Positions 32,080-43,884 of a DNA stretch of 64,000 bases are shown piece by piece. The stretch lies in contig VDCT01000286.1 of NCBI GenBank assembly GCA_009763385.1, positions 1-64,000 on the forward strand. Direction: 5' to 3'. This DNA is from Coix lacryma-jobi var. lacryma-jobi (lineage: Eukaryota; Streptophyta; Magnoliopsida; Poales; Poaceae). Under the pieces are notes generated by a model. That model saw nothing but the letters and a program-made list of their open reading frames with translations. It was not told where the DNA came from and ran no database searches. The first letter of the stretch is position 1, and every line of letters starts with the position of its first letter. The position numbers and the translations under genes are program-made.

Positions 32080-33342
32080 CGCTGCCTTCGCTCGTCATCA
32101 ACCAGGATCATTGCGCCTTCGTCGCTGCCCTTCGTCGCTACCGTCACTCGTCGTCGACCAGGATCGTCGCGCCTGCCTTCGTTCATCGCCGCCTTCATCG
32201 TCACCTTCGCTCATCGTCAACCGGGCCCTCGCCGACCCGCCCGCCGCCCAAGCCCGATCGATCTACATCAAGCTGCAGTCATCCTTCGCCATTGGTTTTT
32301 CTCCGTATTTTATTTGTACATCATAATGTACTACTGGTCTCCATGTTTATTTTTTAGGGACTTCGCCTTCGCTCGTCGCTGAGCTCGAGGACTTCGCCGT
32401 CCCTCGTTGTCGACCAGGCTCATCGCCGTCGTCGCCCGTCGCCGCCCGACTCGTAGCCGCCTTCGCTCGTCATCAACCAGGCTCATCGCCGCCTTCGCCT
32501 GTCGCCGCCGTCACTTGTCGTCGACCAGGCTCGTCACCCACCCCCGCCTTCGCTCGTCGCCGTCTTCGCTCGTCGCCACCTTCGCTCGTCGTCCGCCGCG
32601 CCGCCTTCGCTCGTTGTTGTCGTCGCTCGTCGTCACCCCCCTCGCCCACGCCGCCGTCGCTCGTCGCCGACCCACTTCTTACCGCCTTCACTCGTCGTCG
32701 ACCAGGCTCGTCGCCGCCTTCGCATGTCGCTCGTCGTCGACCAGGCTCATCGCCGCCTTCGCCCATCGCGCCGCTCTTCCTGTCACCTGCCGCCGACCAG
32801 GCTCGGGGACTTCGCCTTCGCTCGTTGCCATCAGGCTCAGGGACTTCGCCTTCGCTCGTCGCTGCTTCTCTCCGCTCGTCATTGACCCGGCCCTCGCCAC
32901 CTTCACTCGATGTCGTCTTCATCACCCCGTCGTAAACCGGGCTCGTCACCGCCTTCGCCCGTCGCCCGCCTCCCCGTCGCTCGTCGTCGACCAGGCTCGT
33001 CGCCGCCTCGCCTTGCTCGTCGTCACCGTCGCTTGCCGCCGACCAGGCTCGGGATTTCGCCTCGCTCGTCGCCATCCAGGCTCGGAGACTTCGCCTTCGC
33101 TCCTCGCCGCCTTCGCTCGTCTCCGACCAAGCTCGTCACCGCCTTCGTTGTCGCCGTCATCGCTCATCGCCGTCGTCGCCGTCGCCACCACCGTTCCCTT
33201 CGCTCGTCGTCGCCGCCTTGACTCCTCGCCGTCTTCGCTCATCGTCGACCAGGCTCCTCGCCGTCTTCGCTCGTCTCCGACCAGGCTCGGGGACTTCGCC
33301 TTCGTTCGTCACCGACCAGGCTCGAGGACTTCGCCTTCGTTC
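32080..33342 (+). repeat. Degenerate GTCGTCGACCAGGCTC / GCCTTCGCTC minisatellite
   Basis: Words such as CGTCGTCGACCAGGCTC, CGCCTTCGCTCGTC and GGGGACTTCGCCTTC recur in shuffled order for about 1.26 kb, with 15 or more ACCAGGCTC cores. It continues at 60436-60770 on the far side of Copia element B, with the TSD GTCAC at the joint. Open frames across it, including one of 344 codons, come from the lack of stops in this triplet-like repeat. Confidence 0.88.
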
Positions 33343-34057
33343 GTCACTGAAAGGATCAAGATGCCCAGAGGGGGGGTGAATTGGGCTTTTCTAAAACTTC
33401 TTCCAAGAATTAAAACCTATCAAGCCCCAATAACCCCCTAGTGCCTAGAAGTGTGTTTGACTAGAATCAACCGAAAAAGACTATTGCTAAACCATTTCTA
33501 CTCTAGCATGGCAATTCAACTTATGAAAGAACAACAAGTAAATGCGGAATTGAATTGCTCAAAGGTAAATGCGTAGTAAAGAGAGTAGAGATGACACGAT
33601 GATCTTTTTGCCGAGGTATCGAGGTGTCGGCACACCCCCCTAGTCCTCGTTGGAGCACCCGCGCAAGGGTATCGCTCCCCTTGATCCGCGCAAGGATCAA
33701 GTGCTCACTACGAGCTGATTCTTCGCCACTCTCCGGCCCGGTGAATCGCTCGCTACCCGGTCACAACTTGACTTGAGTCATCCACAAAGCCTCTGGATGA
33801 TCACCAAGCTCATCGATCACCACCAAGCCGTCTAGGTGATGCCGATCACCAAGAGTAACAAGCTAGAACTCTCACTTGACCAACACAAGGCCAAAGAGAT
33901 GGATGGATGCACACTTGCTACTCAATTCTCACTAGGTGTCTAATTCTCTCATTTAGCAAATCTCTCAACCTCACTAGGGATCTTGCACTTTCTCACATTC
34001 ACATGTGTCTCTCTCAGCAGATGGAAGTGGCAAGAACACTCAAATGGATGAGGAGGT

Positions 34058-34073
34058 GGAGTATATATACTCC
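34058..34073 (-). promoter_or_regulatory. Palindromic TATA region of LTR B
   Basis: GGAGTATATATACTCC is a perfect 16-bp palindrome and is conserved in the other LTR at 59572-59587. It reads as a TATA box on both strands. Confidence 0.65.
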
Positions 34074-34118
34074 CCCAGCCGGCCATCCAAAACAACACAA
34101 AACAGGCTTTCTGCGGGG

Positions 34119-34455
34119 GCATCGGAGGCTCCGATGCTGTCATCGGAGGCTCCGGTGACCTCGACCAACGGTCGACTGTACAACCTGTCAGACTGTTTAA
34201 AGGAGCATCAGACGCTAGGTAGCATCCGATGCCTCCACATCGGATGCATCCGATGCGGATTTACCCTCTCTGGAACCTCTCTGCATGGCCATCGGATGCT
34301 GGCCCTCAGCATCCGATGCCAGCGTCCGATGCATCCCACAGTTCACTCGCAAGTGAACAGTGGCACAGGAGCATCCGATGTGGCAACATCGGAGCCTCCG
34401 ATGCCACGCACCAGACTAAAACCCTAGTCGGGGTGAGCATCGGAGCCTCCGATGC
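34119..34455. repeat. Hairpin cluster of CATCGGA/TCCGATG arms in LTR B
   Basis: Perfect inverted repeats occur at 34119-34137 (9-base arms, one-base centre), 34238-34255 (18-bp palindrome), 34290-34318 (12-base arms CATCGGATGCTG, 5-base loop), 34387-34403 (8-base arms) and 34437-34455 (9-base arms). Outer arm bases stay constant while the centres differ. The equivalent cluster in the other LTR (59638-59973) is partly decayed. Confidence 0.9.
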
Positions 34456-34915
34456 CCACCTGGCCAGCATCCGATGCCTATTACAAGGCCAGAATGAACT
34501 CGGATCGCGACGCGGCCTAAATGACTTTTGTTCCTCTCGACATAAGGCATCTCTCTGAGCTACCTAGGGCTATGAAATAACAAGTGTGCACCACACCTAC
34601 CTCAATAGACTCATCTAGGTCAAGCTACTGATTCACGCTCCCTTTATAGTACGACCAAAGGAAAAACAAAGACCTAAGACTACCTAAGTGTCCTCCAACC
34701 CATATGACACTTAGCCTAGTCTACCACTGTCTTCGTCGTCCGTCCTTTGAAAACCGAAACGATATCCATCGCCAGGGGACATGAACTCCATATGCCCGTA
34801 TCGTCGCCATTACCGTGACCTAACTCAATCCTGTTTCTGCAAAACACACGTTAGTCACAGTAATCTTGTGTTTCATCCTCATCACCGAAACCCACTAGGG
34901 GCCAAGATACGTTCA

Positions 34916-34932
34916 ATCTCCCCCTTTTTGGT
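34916..34932 (-). other. Polypurine tract of Copia element B
   Basis: On the reverse strand AAAAAGGGGGAGAT directly precedes the TGAACG start of the 3' LTR. Confidence 0.88.
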
Positions 34933-35353
34933 GATTGATGACAACACGAGATCGAGTATAGATAGAAGAGTTTTTTAAATCATGACATGTATGAACTTGC
35001 AATGAATAAGAGAAAAATTAGGGGCAAGCTCATACATATCATGCCATCATCCTGCACTCAACAAGTTAGAGTGAATAGCAAGCGCAAGAGTAAAAGAGCT
35101 CATATACATAACAAGTGAGAATTAAGCGCAAGTAATGAGCGAAACGAAATGACATGACATATAATATATCATAGTGAGCACAAACATGTCACAGGGATCA
35201 TAGCACAAGTATATAACCAAACAAGTGCCAAAAGATGCAATAAGTAAAGAGCGTACGAGAACATAACACATCATAAGAAACAAGCCCTCTCACATCGCTC
35301 CCCCTATCGCTATACTCATCTCTCCCTCTCCCCCTTTGGCATCAAGCGCCAAA

Positions 35354-38114
35354 CTAAACGTCGGAGGGCGGAGGTGGTGCAGACGCGTCAGGTGCCATCT
35401 CTGGAGTGCGCTGAGTAAACTCAAACTGCCGAAGAAACTCCTCGGAGTCGGAAGAAGAAGCGCCGGTAGCCTGCGGACCCTCTGAAGCTGGAAGCTGCGG
35501 AGAAGCGGTCTGGGTCGGCTCTGGCACTGACTGCTCTGCCTGCTCTAGCTCTGTCGCAGTCTCTGTAGCTGTGTCAGCCTGAGTATCTGAGTGCGGAAGC
35601 TCGTGTATCAGAGGTAACTCAGCCTGCACGGTCGTCGTGGTCTCTGACTAGACAGGCTCTGTCTGCTCTGAGGACGCGACGGAACTCGAAGGGTCTCTGT
35701 GGTGGAGGTCACAGGAGCCGTCGTTGTCGGAGCTGGATCCGGAAGATCTGGAGTAGGAAAACCGGTGAGCTCACTGAAGGTAGTCTCGACAGATCCCTAG
35801 TCACTGTGGTAGCATATAGGGACTCTGTCGGCCTAGGTGTGAAGCCAGTGCGCAGTGGACTGAAAAGCAGGGCCCCGCCTGGAGGAGTAGTGTAGCTCGT
35901 AACTGAGAAGAGCTGGGGCCCATGAGCGGCTGCTGAAACTGTGGTGGCTGTCCAAACTGCTGTGGAGAGACTGGTGGCTGCCACTGGATCTGCTGCTGTG
36001 GGGGAGGCTGCTGCCACTGCCACTGGGGAGGTCCGCTCGCAAGTCTCTCCATAAAGCTCAACGTCTGCTACTGGAGCGCCATCATCTGTCGCTGCAGGGC
36101 GTCTGAACGCTCCTGAGCCTGCTGCTGTGCTAGGGCCTGCTGCTGTGCCAAGCGCTGCTGATCCTGGGCTAACCGTTGTACGTCCTATGTGATAGTCCGC
36201 TGCTGCTCCTCCATCCGTGCAAGAATAGCAAGTAGCGCTGGGTCGGAGGAGGCAGTACCAGACGGCCTGGCCTGTGAGTCGTGTGCGCGAGGCTGGTAGT
36301 GGGGGCGGGAGCTGGTAGTCCTCGTTCGAGCTATTAGTGGGGTCCTCTGCGACGTAGGTGTCACCACCCTCTAGGTCGGCTAGCTCCTGCTCGGCGAGGG
36401 CCCAGACTGTCTCGTCCTGCTGCTGAGCTGACTCAGGAACCTCTGGTCTCTGGCGTGAACTATACGGGGCCTGCTGCTCCTACTGCCTGCGATCCCGCCG
36501 TGTCCCAATAGCTGACTCATGTTGTACTCGGGGAACACGGTCGCGGACCCTGTGAGTGACTGACTGGGGTGAGAGCCGGTGGTAGCAACGACCTTCCACA
36601 GAATATAGGATATCCAATGGGCATATGGGAGCTGCCTGTGGGCCTTAATGCCCTCTGCACTGTGTCCTCCATCTCACAAAGAATCACGTCCCAGACGTCG
36701 AACTCCTGCTGCCTGATCATATAAGCAAGTAACCACAGCTGCAGACGAGAGAGTCCCTCTCCGAAGCCCACCTTGGGAAGTAAGGTCCGCCGAAGAACCG
36801 CGTTGAGGATCCGAGTCGTAGGGGTGAGATCCCTAGGTGTGCGACTCGAACCCTCACCGAACGGCTCAGTGAAGCAGGGGCGGACCAGTTAGTCGACGGC
36901 TGTGCACCACCGTGAGGGCGACGGGGTGGCTCCGTCATGTCGTAGCACCTATCGTGGATCCGGGTCTGTGAGTGTCTCAGTCCAAACCAACTCCGGATCT
37001 CTGAAGAGACACCTGTAGTGCGCCACCTCAAAAGCAAACTCTATCGTCTCCCTATCTGGGTGCACCCAAAGCGAGGCATAGAACTAAAAGACCCAGTCCT
37101 CAACATAGGAGCCAGACCGCCCCAGAGGTCCGCCAGCCACCCAGGTAGATAGGTGAGAATGGGGCGAATCTGCTCTCCAGCTGCCGTGACGACTGCCTCC
37201 AGTGGACAGACACGCTGAGGACGTAGGGAAATGCCAGCGTTCCTGTAGCCCTGGTAAAGTCCTCCTGCAGCACTGTATAGAAGTCGGCTCCGGCCTGCTG
37301 CTGCCTCTCCCTCGGGAACCACTGCTCGACTGAGACGAGCCTGAGTGTCTGTATCTGGGAGAAGGTAGCCGCCCGGAGGTCCAGTCGCGGGATCGGCGGG
37401 GGCGCACGCCTCGACGGAGCACGTGCTCCCCGCAGAGGGACGTCGGGCCGGGGGCGCACGCCTGAGACGAGTGGACCGCGTCGGGGAACCTCCTCAGGAA
37501 CCTCCTCCTCTGCCTCGGCCTCTGCCTCTGCCTGTGCTGCCTCAGCCTCAGCTATCGCGGCCTCTGTCTGGCCCTGCTGCGAGCTCTCTCGGGCTCCACA
37601 CCGGAGACGTGAACGTCGTCCGGCGACCGGCAGCCATAAGCGTGCCAGTCGGAGAGTGGTGGAACCTCTCAACCTCCTCAATTGTACGCCTCTGCTCTGG
37701 CGACAGCTGGTCCTCAATCCGTAAGCCGCCACCACGGCCACCCTGCTCGGCATGCTCTGCGGCGTCTGCCACTGCTCTCTGGCCTGATCTGCCTCTCTCT
37801 GCTCCCTGGAGCGCTTCCTGCACGTGATCAACTTCCCCTTCCTGGGCCTCTGACCTTAAGGGGGGGACGTGGAGGAGAGTCCCCTGGGCCACCACCGACG
37901 TTCTTGCAGCGCGGCATGGCTGACAAGAACAGGCACTCAAGAAGCTCTGGACTGTCGCTGAAAGAACCCACTGCCACTGAAAACACCTGACACTTAGCTG
38001 ACAATCAAACCCTGACAAGAGACTCCCCTGTCCTGATCCTCCACAAGCTGTCGCTGTCACTTGCGAGGCTTGGCCTCGATCCTTACCCGCGGCTAGGCCC
38101 GGGTTATCAGACAC
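35354..38114 (-). pseudogene. Env-like third region of Copia element B, decayed
   Basis: The reverse strand between RNase H and the 3' LTR carries a long decayed frame series. From its start it has a Lys/Arg- and Ala/Glu-rich segment (an EAEAAQAEAEAEAEEE run near 37500-37560). A more globular part follows (WFPRERQQQAGADFY, FAPFSPIYLGGW, LSRLQLWLLAYMIRQQEFDVWD). Then come a Gln/Pro-rich segment (QWQWQQPPPQQQ near 36000) and an acidic Ser/Glu tail ending near 35354. At least six frame changes are needed. SIRE-type Copia elements carry an env-like or unknown ORF here; its function is not established. Confidence 0.6.
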
Positions 38115-39555
38115 GGTTCAACTGACCAAGCTGCCAACTGACACTGACTCGCTGCATAGAATAGACGAGATATATATAAGAGACATATACGCTAGAGATG
38201 AGCGAGACCTATGGAAGCAAAGCAATGGGGATAAGAAATGAAAGCGGCTTCGGCACCATGACGATCGACGAACCGAGCACAAGAAGAGGTGAGACACTGA
38301 GTCCCGGCACCCACGTATCACACCTAGGAGGTCTGCAAGGGAGTGGAGTGAAACGAGGGTCAAAAATAGCAGGAACGGCCTTTGGAACATTTCATCGAGC
38401 ACCTGAAGGGCAGAGGTAGGGAGGAGAACGGTGGTGCTCACTGTGGCAGTAGGCCGGCTGGGATGAAGTCGCCGGAGACGAGGACGAGCTTGGGGACGGG
38501 GAGGATGAACTCCTGCGAGCTTCCGACAAGCAGGAACGGGCGCCGGCGAGGATTCCGGTGAGCGCGCGCGTGGGAGCGGGCGCGGGTGTCTGCGGGCGAA
38601 ACAGCGGCAGACGCGAGGAGGGGCACGGTGCCGGCGGCGAGGGTGTGGTGGCTGGCGGTGGGGGGGGGGGGAACTGGCGAGGCGGCGGCCGAGAGCGGTG
38701 GGTTAGGGTTTGGGGCGCGACTCGGCGGCGGCGGGCTCGGGTTCGGTCGAGGGCGCGAGGAAGACGAAAGGTAGATATGACCGTGGGACCCGGATAGCCA
38801 GAGGAAGAACACACACGCCGCTTAAAGGGACATCGGATGCGCCGATGGATTCACATCGGACGCTCCGATGCCTGTCCAGAGGGCTCCAGAACGCCAAAAT
38901 CACATCGGATGCGTCCTATGCCTTGGCATCGGACGCTGGGCAGCATCCGATGGAGCAACGAAGGCTCCGTTGGTGACACATCGGAGGCTACCCTGACACT
39001 GTTCCAGCCGGAGCTGTCTACAGTGCAGAGCATCGGACGCTGGGGAGCGTCCGATGCAGCTTCCGATGCCCCATTTTGGCTGTTTTGAAGATTTCTTTGT
39101 GGCTCCTCTCCCAACCAAGTTCCAACCCAAATAAGAGGCAAATAAACACCAGTTGGAACCTAGTATGAGTATCCTCGCATAAACCCTCAATTTTATAAAT
39201 AGTTTGCCATAGGCTACATATCATTTTTAGGTAAAATAGGCGATAAAACCCGAGGAGACAACATGTGGCCACCAAAACTAGAGATCTTAACCATTAGGAG
39301 CCTCAATGCTCCCCCTAGCAGTGGACGAACACAGCGGTTGCTCAAAACATAACAAAAAGAAACGACAAAGCAACAAACATGCATATGCAATGCAATACAG
39401 AATTTGAATCTAGGTTGCTTGTCAAGTTTGCTCATGGGTAAGCTTCTTCACACGCTTTTCAGGGCGGTTATCTTAACCGCGTCTGACAAGCCTATGTGCA
39501 TAGCATAATTTAAACATGGCATATGATACAATGCAATGCAAAGACAACCCCCTTT
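38115..39555 (-). other. Non-coding part between RNase H and env-like region (element B)
   Basis: It holds a GC-rich stretch (38430-38800), a third CATCGGA/TCCGATG inverted-repeat cluster (38826-39070) and AT-rich sequence after it. No domain is recognised. A perfect 12-base stem with a GGGG loop is at 39030-39057. Confidence 0.5.
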
Positions 39556-39559
39556 CACC

Positions 39560-40318
39560 TTTTGACAAAGTTACTTAGATCAAGCACATTAAGCTCACTT
39601 CGCAATCTACAAAGAGTGTTTTCATCTAGGGTTTTGTGAAGATATCCGCCAATTGATCTTCGGTTCTAACTCCTTCTAAGGATATGTCTTTCTTTGAAAA
39701 CATGGTCTCTAAGAAAGTGATGGCGAATATCTATGTGCTTTGTGCGAGAGTGTTGAACCGGGTTGTTAGCAAGCTTAACCGCGCTCTCATTGTCACACAA
39801 CAAAGGTACCCTTTCTAGAACTACACCATAGTCTAAAAGGGTTTGTTTCATGTAAAGGATTTGTGCACAACAAGCACCCGCGGCTATGTATTCCGCCTCG
39901 GCGGTAGACAAGGTCACACTATTTTGCTTCTTTGAACTCCATGAAACTAGAGATCTCCCAAGCAAATGGCACCTCCGGATGTGCTTTTTCTATCTACTTT
40001 GCAACCCGCGTAATCCGAATCGGAATACCCAACGAGTTGGAAGTTAGCTCCTTTGGGATACCAAAGGCCAATGCTTGGGGTGTGCTTTAGGTACCTAAGG
40101 ATTCTCTTCACCGCTATGAGATGTGAATCCCTGGGATCGGCTTGAAAGCGAGCACACATGCACACACTAAACATGATGTCGGGCCTAGATGCGGTCAAAT
40201 ATAACAAGCTACCAATCATAGAACGGTAGAGAGTTTGATCAACCAAGTTACCTCCCACATCTAGGTCGAGATATCCGTTTGTTGGCATTGGAGTCTTGAT
40301 AGGCTTGCAATCATCCAT
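39560..40318 (-). pseudogene. Copia RT C-terminus and RNase H (element B)
   Basis: The reverse strand starts with the RT-RNase H connection (YLTASRPDIMFSVCMCARFQ, AVKRILRYLKHT) and continues into RNase H. The acidic residues are readable in YSDSDYAGCKVDRKSTSG, TLSTAEAEYIA, LLCDNESAVKLA and KHIDIRHHFLRDHV. The chain ends with a TEDQLADIFTKP-like tail near 39610-39640. A frame change near 39955 splits it. It would degrade the RNA template during cDNA synthesis. Confidence 0.88.
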
Positions 40319-40447
40319 GTTGAAGCGCTTGAGGAGGTTTTGTATACTTCTCTTGAGATATGAAAGTCCCCTCCTTCAATTGCTTGACTTGGAAGCCTAG
40401 GAAGAATGTGAGCTCTCCAATCATGGACATTTCGAACTCCTTCGACA

Positions 40448-41060
40448 TCAAGTCACCAAATTCCTTGCAATAGGCTTCATTTGTTGACCCGAAGATGATA
40501 TCATCGACGTAGACTTGACAAATGAAGATCTCTCCATCAAGCTTCTTGGTGAATAGTGTGGTGTCACCTTCCCAATGGTGAAGCCCTTCTTAATGAGGAA
40601 GTCCCGGAGGCGCTCGTACCATGCTCTTGGGGCTTGCTTTAGCCCATATAACGCCTTGGACAACCTATAAACATGATTAAGATATCTAGGGTCTTCAAAC
40701 CCGGGAGGTTGATCAACATAGACTAGTTCATTTATGAAGCCATTTAAAAATGCACTTTTCACATCCATTTCATATAATTTAATATCATGATGTGATGCAT
40801 ATACAAGGAGGATCTTACGAATGGCTTCGAGTCTTGCAACCGGTGGCAAAGTCTCTCCAAAATCCAACATCAACTTGAGAGAACCCTTTGCCAATAGCCT
40901 TGCCTTGTTTTCTAACAACCTTGCCTTGATCATCTTGCTTGTTCCTAAAAACACCCATTTTGTTCCAATGACTCTTGCGCCTTTGGGTCGCTCTTCAAGT
41001 GTCCAAAACTTGGTTGCGGGTGAAGTTGTTTAATTCTTCATGCATAGCATTCACCCAATC
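40448..41060 (-). pseudogene. Copia reverse transcriptase (element B)
   Basis: Conserved RT blocks on the reverse strand are ARLEAIRKILLVYAS, LYEMDVKSAFLNGF, YVDQPPGFEDPRYLNHVYRL, ALYGLKQAPRAWYERL and, in another frame, FICQVYVDDIIFGSTN near 40495-40530 with the catalytic YVDD. Frame changes near 40560 and 40850 break it. It is better preserved than the RT of element A and contains the full fingers-palm region. Confidence 0.9.
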
Positions 41061-41155
41061 CGGATCACCTAGAGCTTCATCTACAATGGTAGGCTCAACA
41101 AGAGACACAAAGGAGTGATGTTCAATAAATAAAGCAAGTTTTTGAGATCGAGTCA

Positions 41156-41997
41156 TTACACCCTTGTTGGACTCCTATGATGAGATCTTGAGGATGAGCT
41201 TGTAGTAGAGGAGTAGTCTTTGATCAACCACTTGAGGGGCCGCTTGTGGAGCATCAACATCTTGAGCTTGTACCACCATTTGATCATGGGAGACATGAGT
41301 ATCTTCAAATGGCTCTCTCCCATCTTTATCATCATCTTGTGGTACATTGGATGAGGATGGCTTGTTAAGAACTTGCACATCATCATCATCATCTTTAGGC
41401 TTGATGGCTCCAACCGGCATGTTCTTCATAGCCTCCCTCAATGGTTCATCACCTACATCATCAAGATTTTCATGCTCTCCTTGAGAACCATTAGATTCAT
41501 CGAATTCCACATCATATGTTTCTTCTACCATCCCGGTGGCATGGTTGAATACTCGATATGCTTTGGCCTTCAATGAGTAACCAACAAGAAAACCAATATC
41601 ACATCGGCGTTGGAACTTCCCTAGGTGTTGGCGCTTCTTGTAGATGTAGCATTTGCACCCAAACACTCTATAGAAAGATATATCCGGCTTCTTGTTGTTG
41701 AGTAGCTCATAGGGGTCTTGCCAAGGAGACGATGGGGGAACAACCAGTTTGATGCATAGCAAGCGGTTGTTGATTGCTTCCGCCCAAAATCTTCCCGGTG
41801 GGTAGTGTACTCATCTAACATGGTCCTTGCTAGGGTGATTAGTGTCTGGTTCTTCTCTCAACTACCCCATTTTGTTTGTGGTGTGTAGGTTGCAGAGACT
41901 TCATGCTTGATCCAACTTCATCACAATATCTTCAATGTGGGTGTGCGAACTCTCTTCCTTTTCCTTGTCACTGTCTATCTTCTGATTTTCAAGTCAA
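41156..41997 (-). pseudogene. Copia integrase C-terminal half and linker (element B)
   Basis: Reading right to left: the Glu block NGVVERRTRTL-like near 41860-41885, then DEYTTHREDFG and CYASNWLF, then the C-terminal box (FYRVFGCKCYIYKKRQHLGKF, IGFLVGYSLKAKAYRVFNHATG) at 41500-41680, then an acidic linker with an Asp run encoded by ATC repeats (41380-41395). The right edge is where the Tat Gypsy inserted. The N-terminal half continues at 54403. Confidence 0.85.
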
Positions 41998-42002
41998 AAC
42001 TC

Positions 42003-42434
42003 TGTCGGTGTTTGTTAACCGGCAACTCGTCTTGAGTAATCTCAGACGATTTGTTCGGTGGGGATCGGCGTTCGTAGGACTCGGCGAGTACACAGGGACA
42101 GCGATTTATACTGGTTCAGGCCGCTAAATAGCGTAATACCTTACGTCCAGTGCGGCGTGCCTTGTGTATTGTTATGATTCAATGTTCGATTCTCTAGGAC
42201 CTGCGCCCGGTTCCCCTTATATATCCGGGTGAGCCTCAGCGCAGACCGAGTCCTAGCCGGTTACAACAGTGGAGTCCTATTCTAATTACAGGACTTCTTT
42301 TACAACTCGGCTAAGTTACAAACTAGAGTCCTAATCCAAGTACACTTCGTTACAAGTCTTCGGATCTCTAAAGCCATCCTGGATTAGTCGGAGTAATCAT
42401 CGATAGATGATATCTCTGACATCCTGGTCCGTCA
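42003..42434 (-). repeat. 3' LTR of the 12.4-kb Tat element
   Basis: Plus strand starts TGTCGGTGTTTG and ends GGTCCGTCA. The reverse-strand purine tract AGAGCTCGGGGGCT abuts it at 42435-42448. Confidence 0.95.
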
Positions 42435-42448
42435 AGCCCCCGAGCTCT

Positions 42449-43884
42449 TCATCATTTCTTCACGACGTTATCTTCTAGTTTCTTCTTGAGAATCTCCGAG
42501 TAATGTCTTGAGAAATCTTGAAGTGCTCCGAGTGTAAAGAAATTCCATGGTGTGCACTTTTTACAAAAAGTGCACCCATAGGGTGTAGCCCCCGAGCCTC
42601 TTGTTATTTATAATAACTTTGAGGATCTTTGGAGCCTTTTCCGAGTAAATCTTGAATAAGAAAAAACATTTCCTTTATAGATTATACCCTGCAGCCCCCG
42701 AGCCTGAGTTCCGAGTACCATAGTAGTCGGTTCTCGGGGTCTTCTAAATGAAGCCATTAGGTAATCTATTAAGGTCTTGAGTAGTCGGACCATGACACCA
42801 ACTTGTTGCTTAAACCGTCCAAATAATAATTACTCAGCTTCAGGTGGGCAATGTTTTCAACAAACATCCCATATCACCCCCACTGAATAAAAATTACCTT
42901 GAGTCCAGCAATAATTGACTGGTGACTGTTCCAACTGTGCGTAATAATGATGTTTGTCGTTTTCTGCAACTGCAAACTTTGTCGTCTTCGTCTTGAAGTG
43001 CGTGTGAGAATCAGCTCTGTTACCCATGCCGAGCTTCACATGCACCACAGTACATTGGTTGAATTATTGGTCCAGCGATCACTCTTGTTGATGAACCTGG
43101 TCTATAGACCCAGAAGAAAACGCCTATAAATACCCTGCCTGGGAAGCAAAGAGCTCATATCTTTCGAGAGTGTAGAACTTCTTATTAGTTCCATGGGTAT
43201 TGTAATAGCAGTAGCTGAGATGATCGAGCCCCCGGGTGTCTTCCTTCTGTAGAATAGAGATGAAGTGCCCAAAAGAACTCTTGTGAAAGGACCATCCGTT
43301 AGGGTGGTTTCCAAGTGGTCGCGAGCAGAGGGACACAGAGGTGCGCCTAAAAGAACTCTTGTGACTACCACTCGTAGATAACCTCGGAGTCACAGGTTGT
43401 CAAAAGGGCGGCGAGGGTGATGGTCTTCCCGAGTTCCTTGAGTACTGGGGTGGTACCAAAGACCCACCTTGGGATGCACTGAAAAGATAGTGTCTACCCA
43501 AGGTTCTGTGTCTGCTTTACTGCGTCTCACTGAACCCGGTCCTTGGTGCAATAGGCATCAAGGCTATGTACCTTGAATTCACTAGAGTAGCGTTTTACAC
43601 TTGATTGTACTTCTGTTGAAAGTTGTTGTATCTCAAGATGTTTCCATGTATCTCTGTTGTAATTCCGAGTAATAATAACAAAGATCCGGGTACTTGGAAT
43701 ATTTTCCGAGTCCTCTGTCTTGCTTTCCGAGTACTAAATGTATCTTGCGGAAGAAGAAACTTGTCTGTTTACTGTATTCCTGTTCTCCGTCTCTAACGCC
43801 GTCTGACACGTACTCCCAGCCGTTAGGGTTTTTAGACGGTTCCATGACGCCGTTGAGAAAAGATGAACGGGTGCCAAAACAGAT
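42449..43884. other. Non-coding spacer between 3' LTR and antisense gene
   Basis: No coding sequence is recognised. A clear TATAAATA at 43135-43142 could be an alternative, more distant plus-strand promoter for the antisense gene. Confidence 0.5.

Larger units (their letters stand above)
33348..34915 (-). repeat. 3' LTR of Copia element B (1568 bp)
   Basis: The plus strand starts TGAAAGGATCAAGATG and ends ATACGTTCA. It has a perfectly palindromic TATA region at 34058-34073 and inverted-repeat hairpins at 34119-34455, which lie upstream of the TATA box in the LTR's own direction. By eye it differs from the other LTR by about 2.2%. Confidence 0.95.

Noticed and set aside
32407..33441. Long plus-strand open frame (344 codons)
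   Set aside because: It is a translation of the GTC/GCC triplet minisatellite and runs across the TSD into the Copia LTR. The reverse strand is equally open.
38392..38814. Reverse-strand frames of 124-140 codons, Pro/Ser-rich
   Set aside because: Low-complexity GC-rich sequence between RNase H and the env-like region, open in several frames at once.
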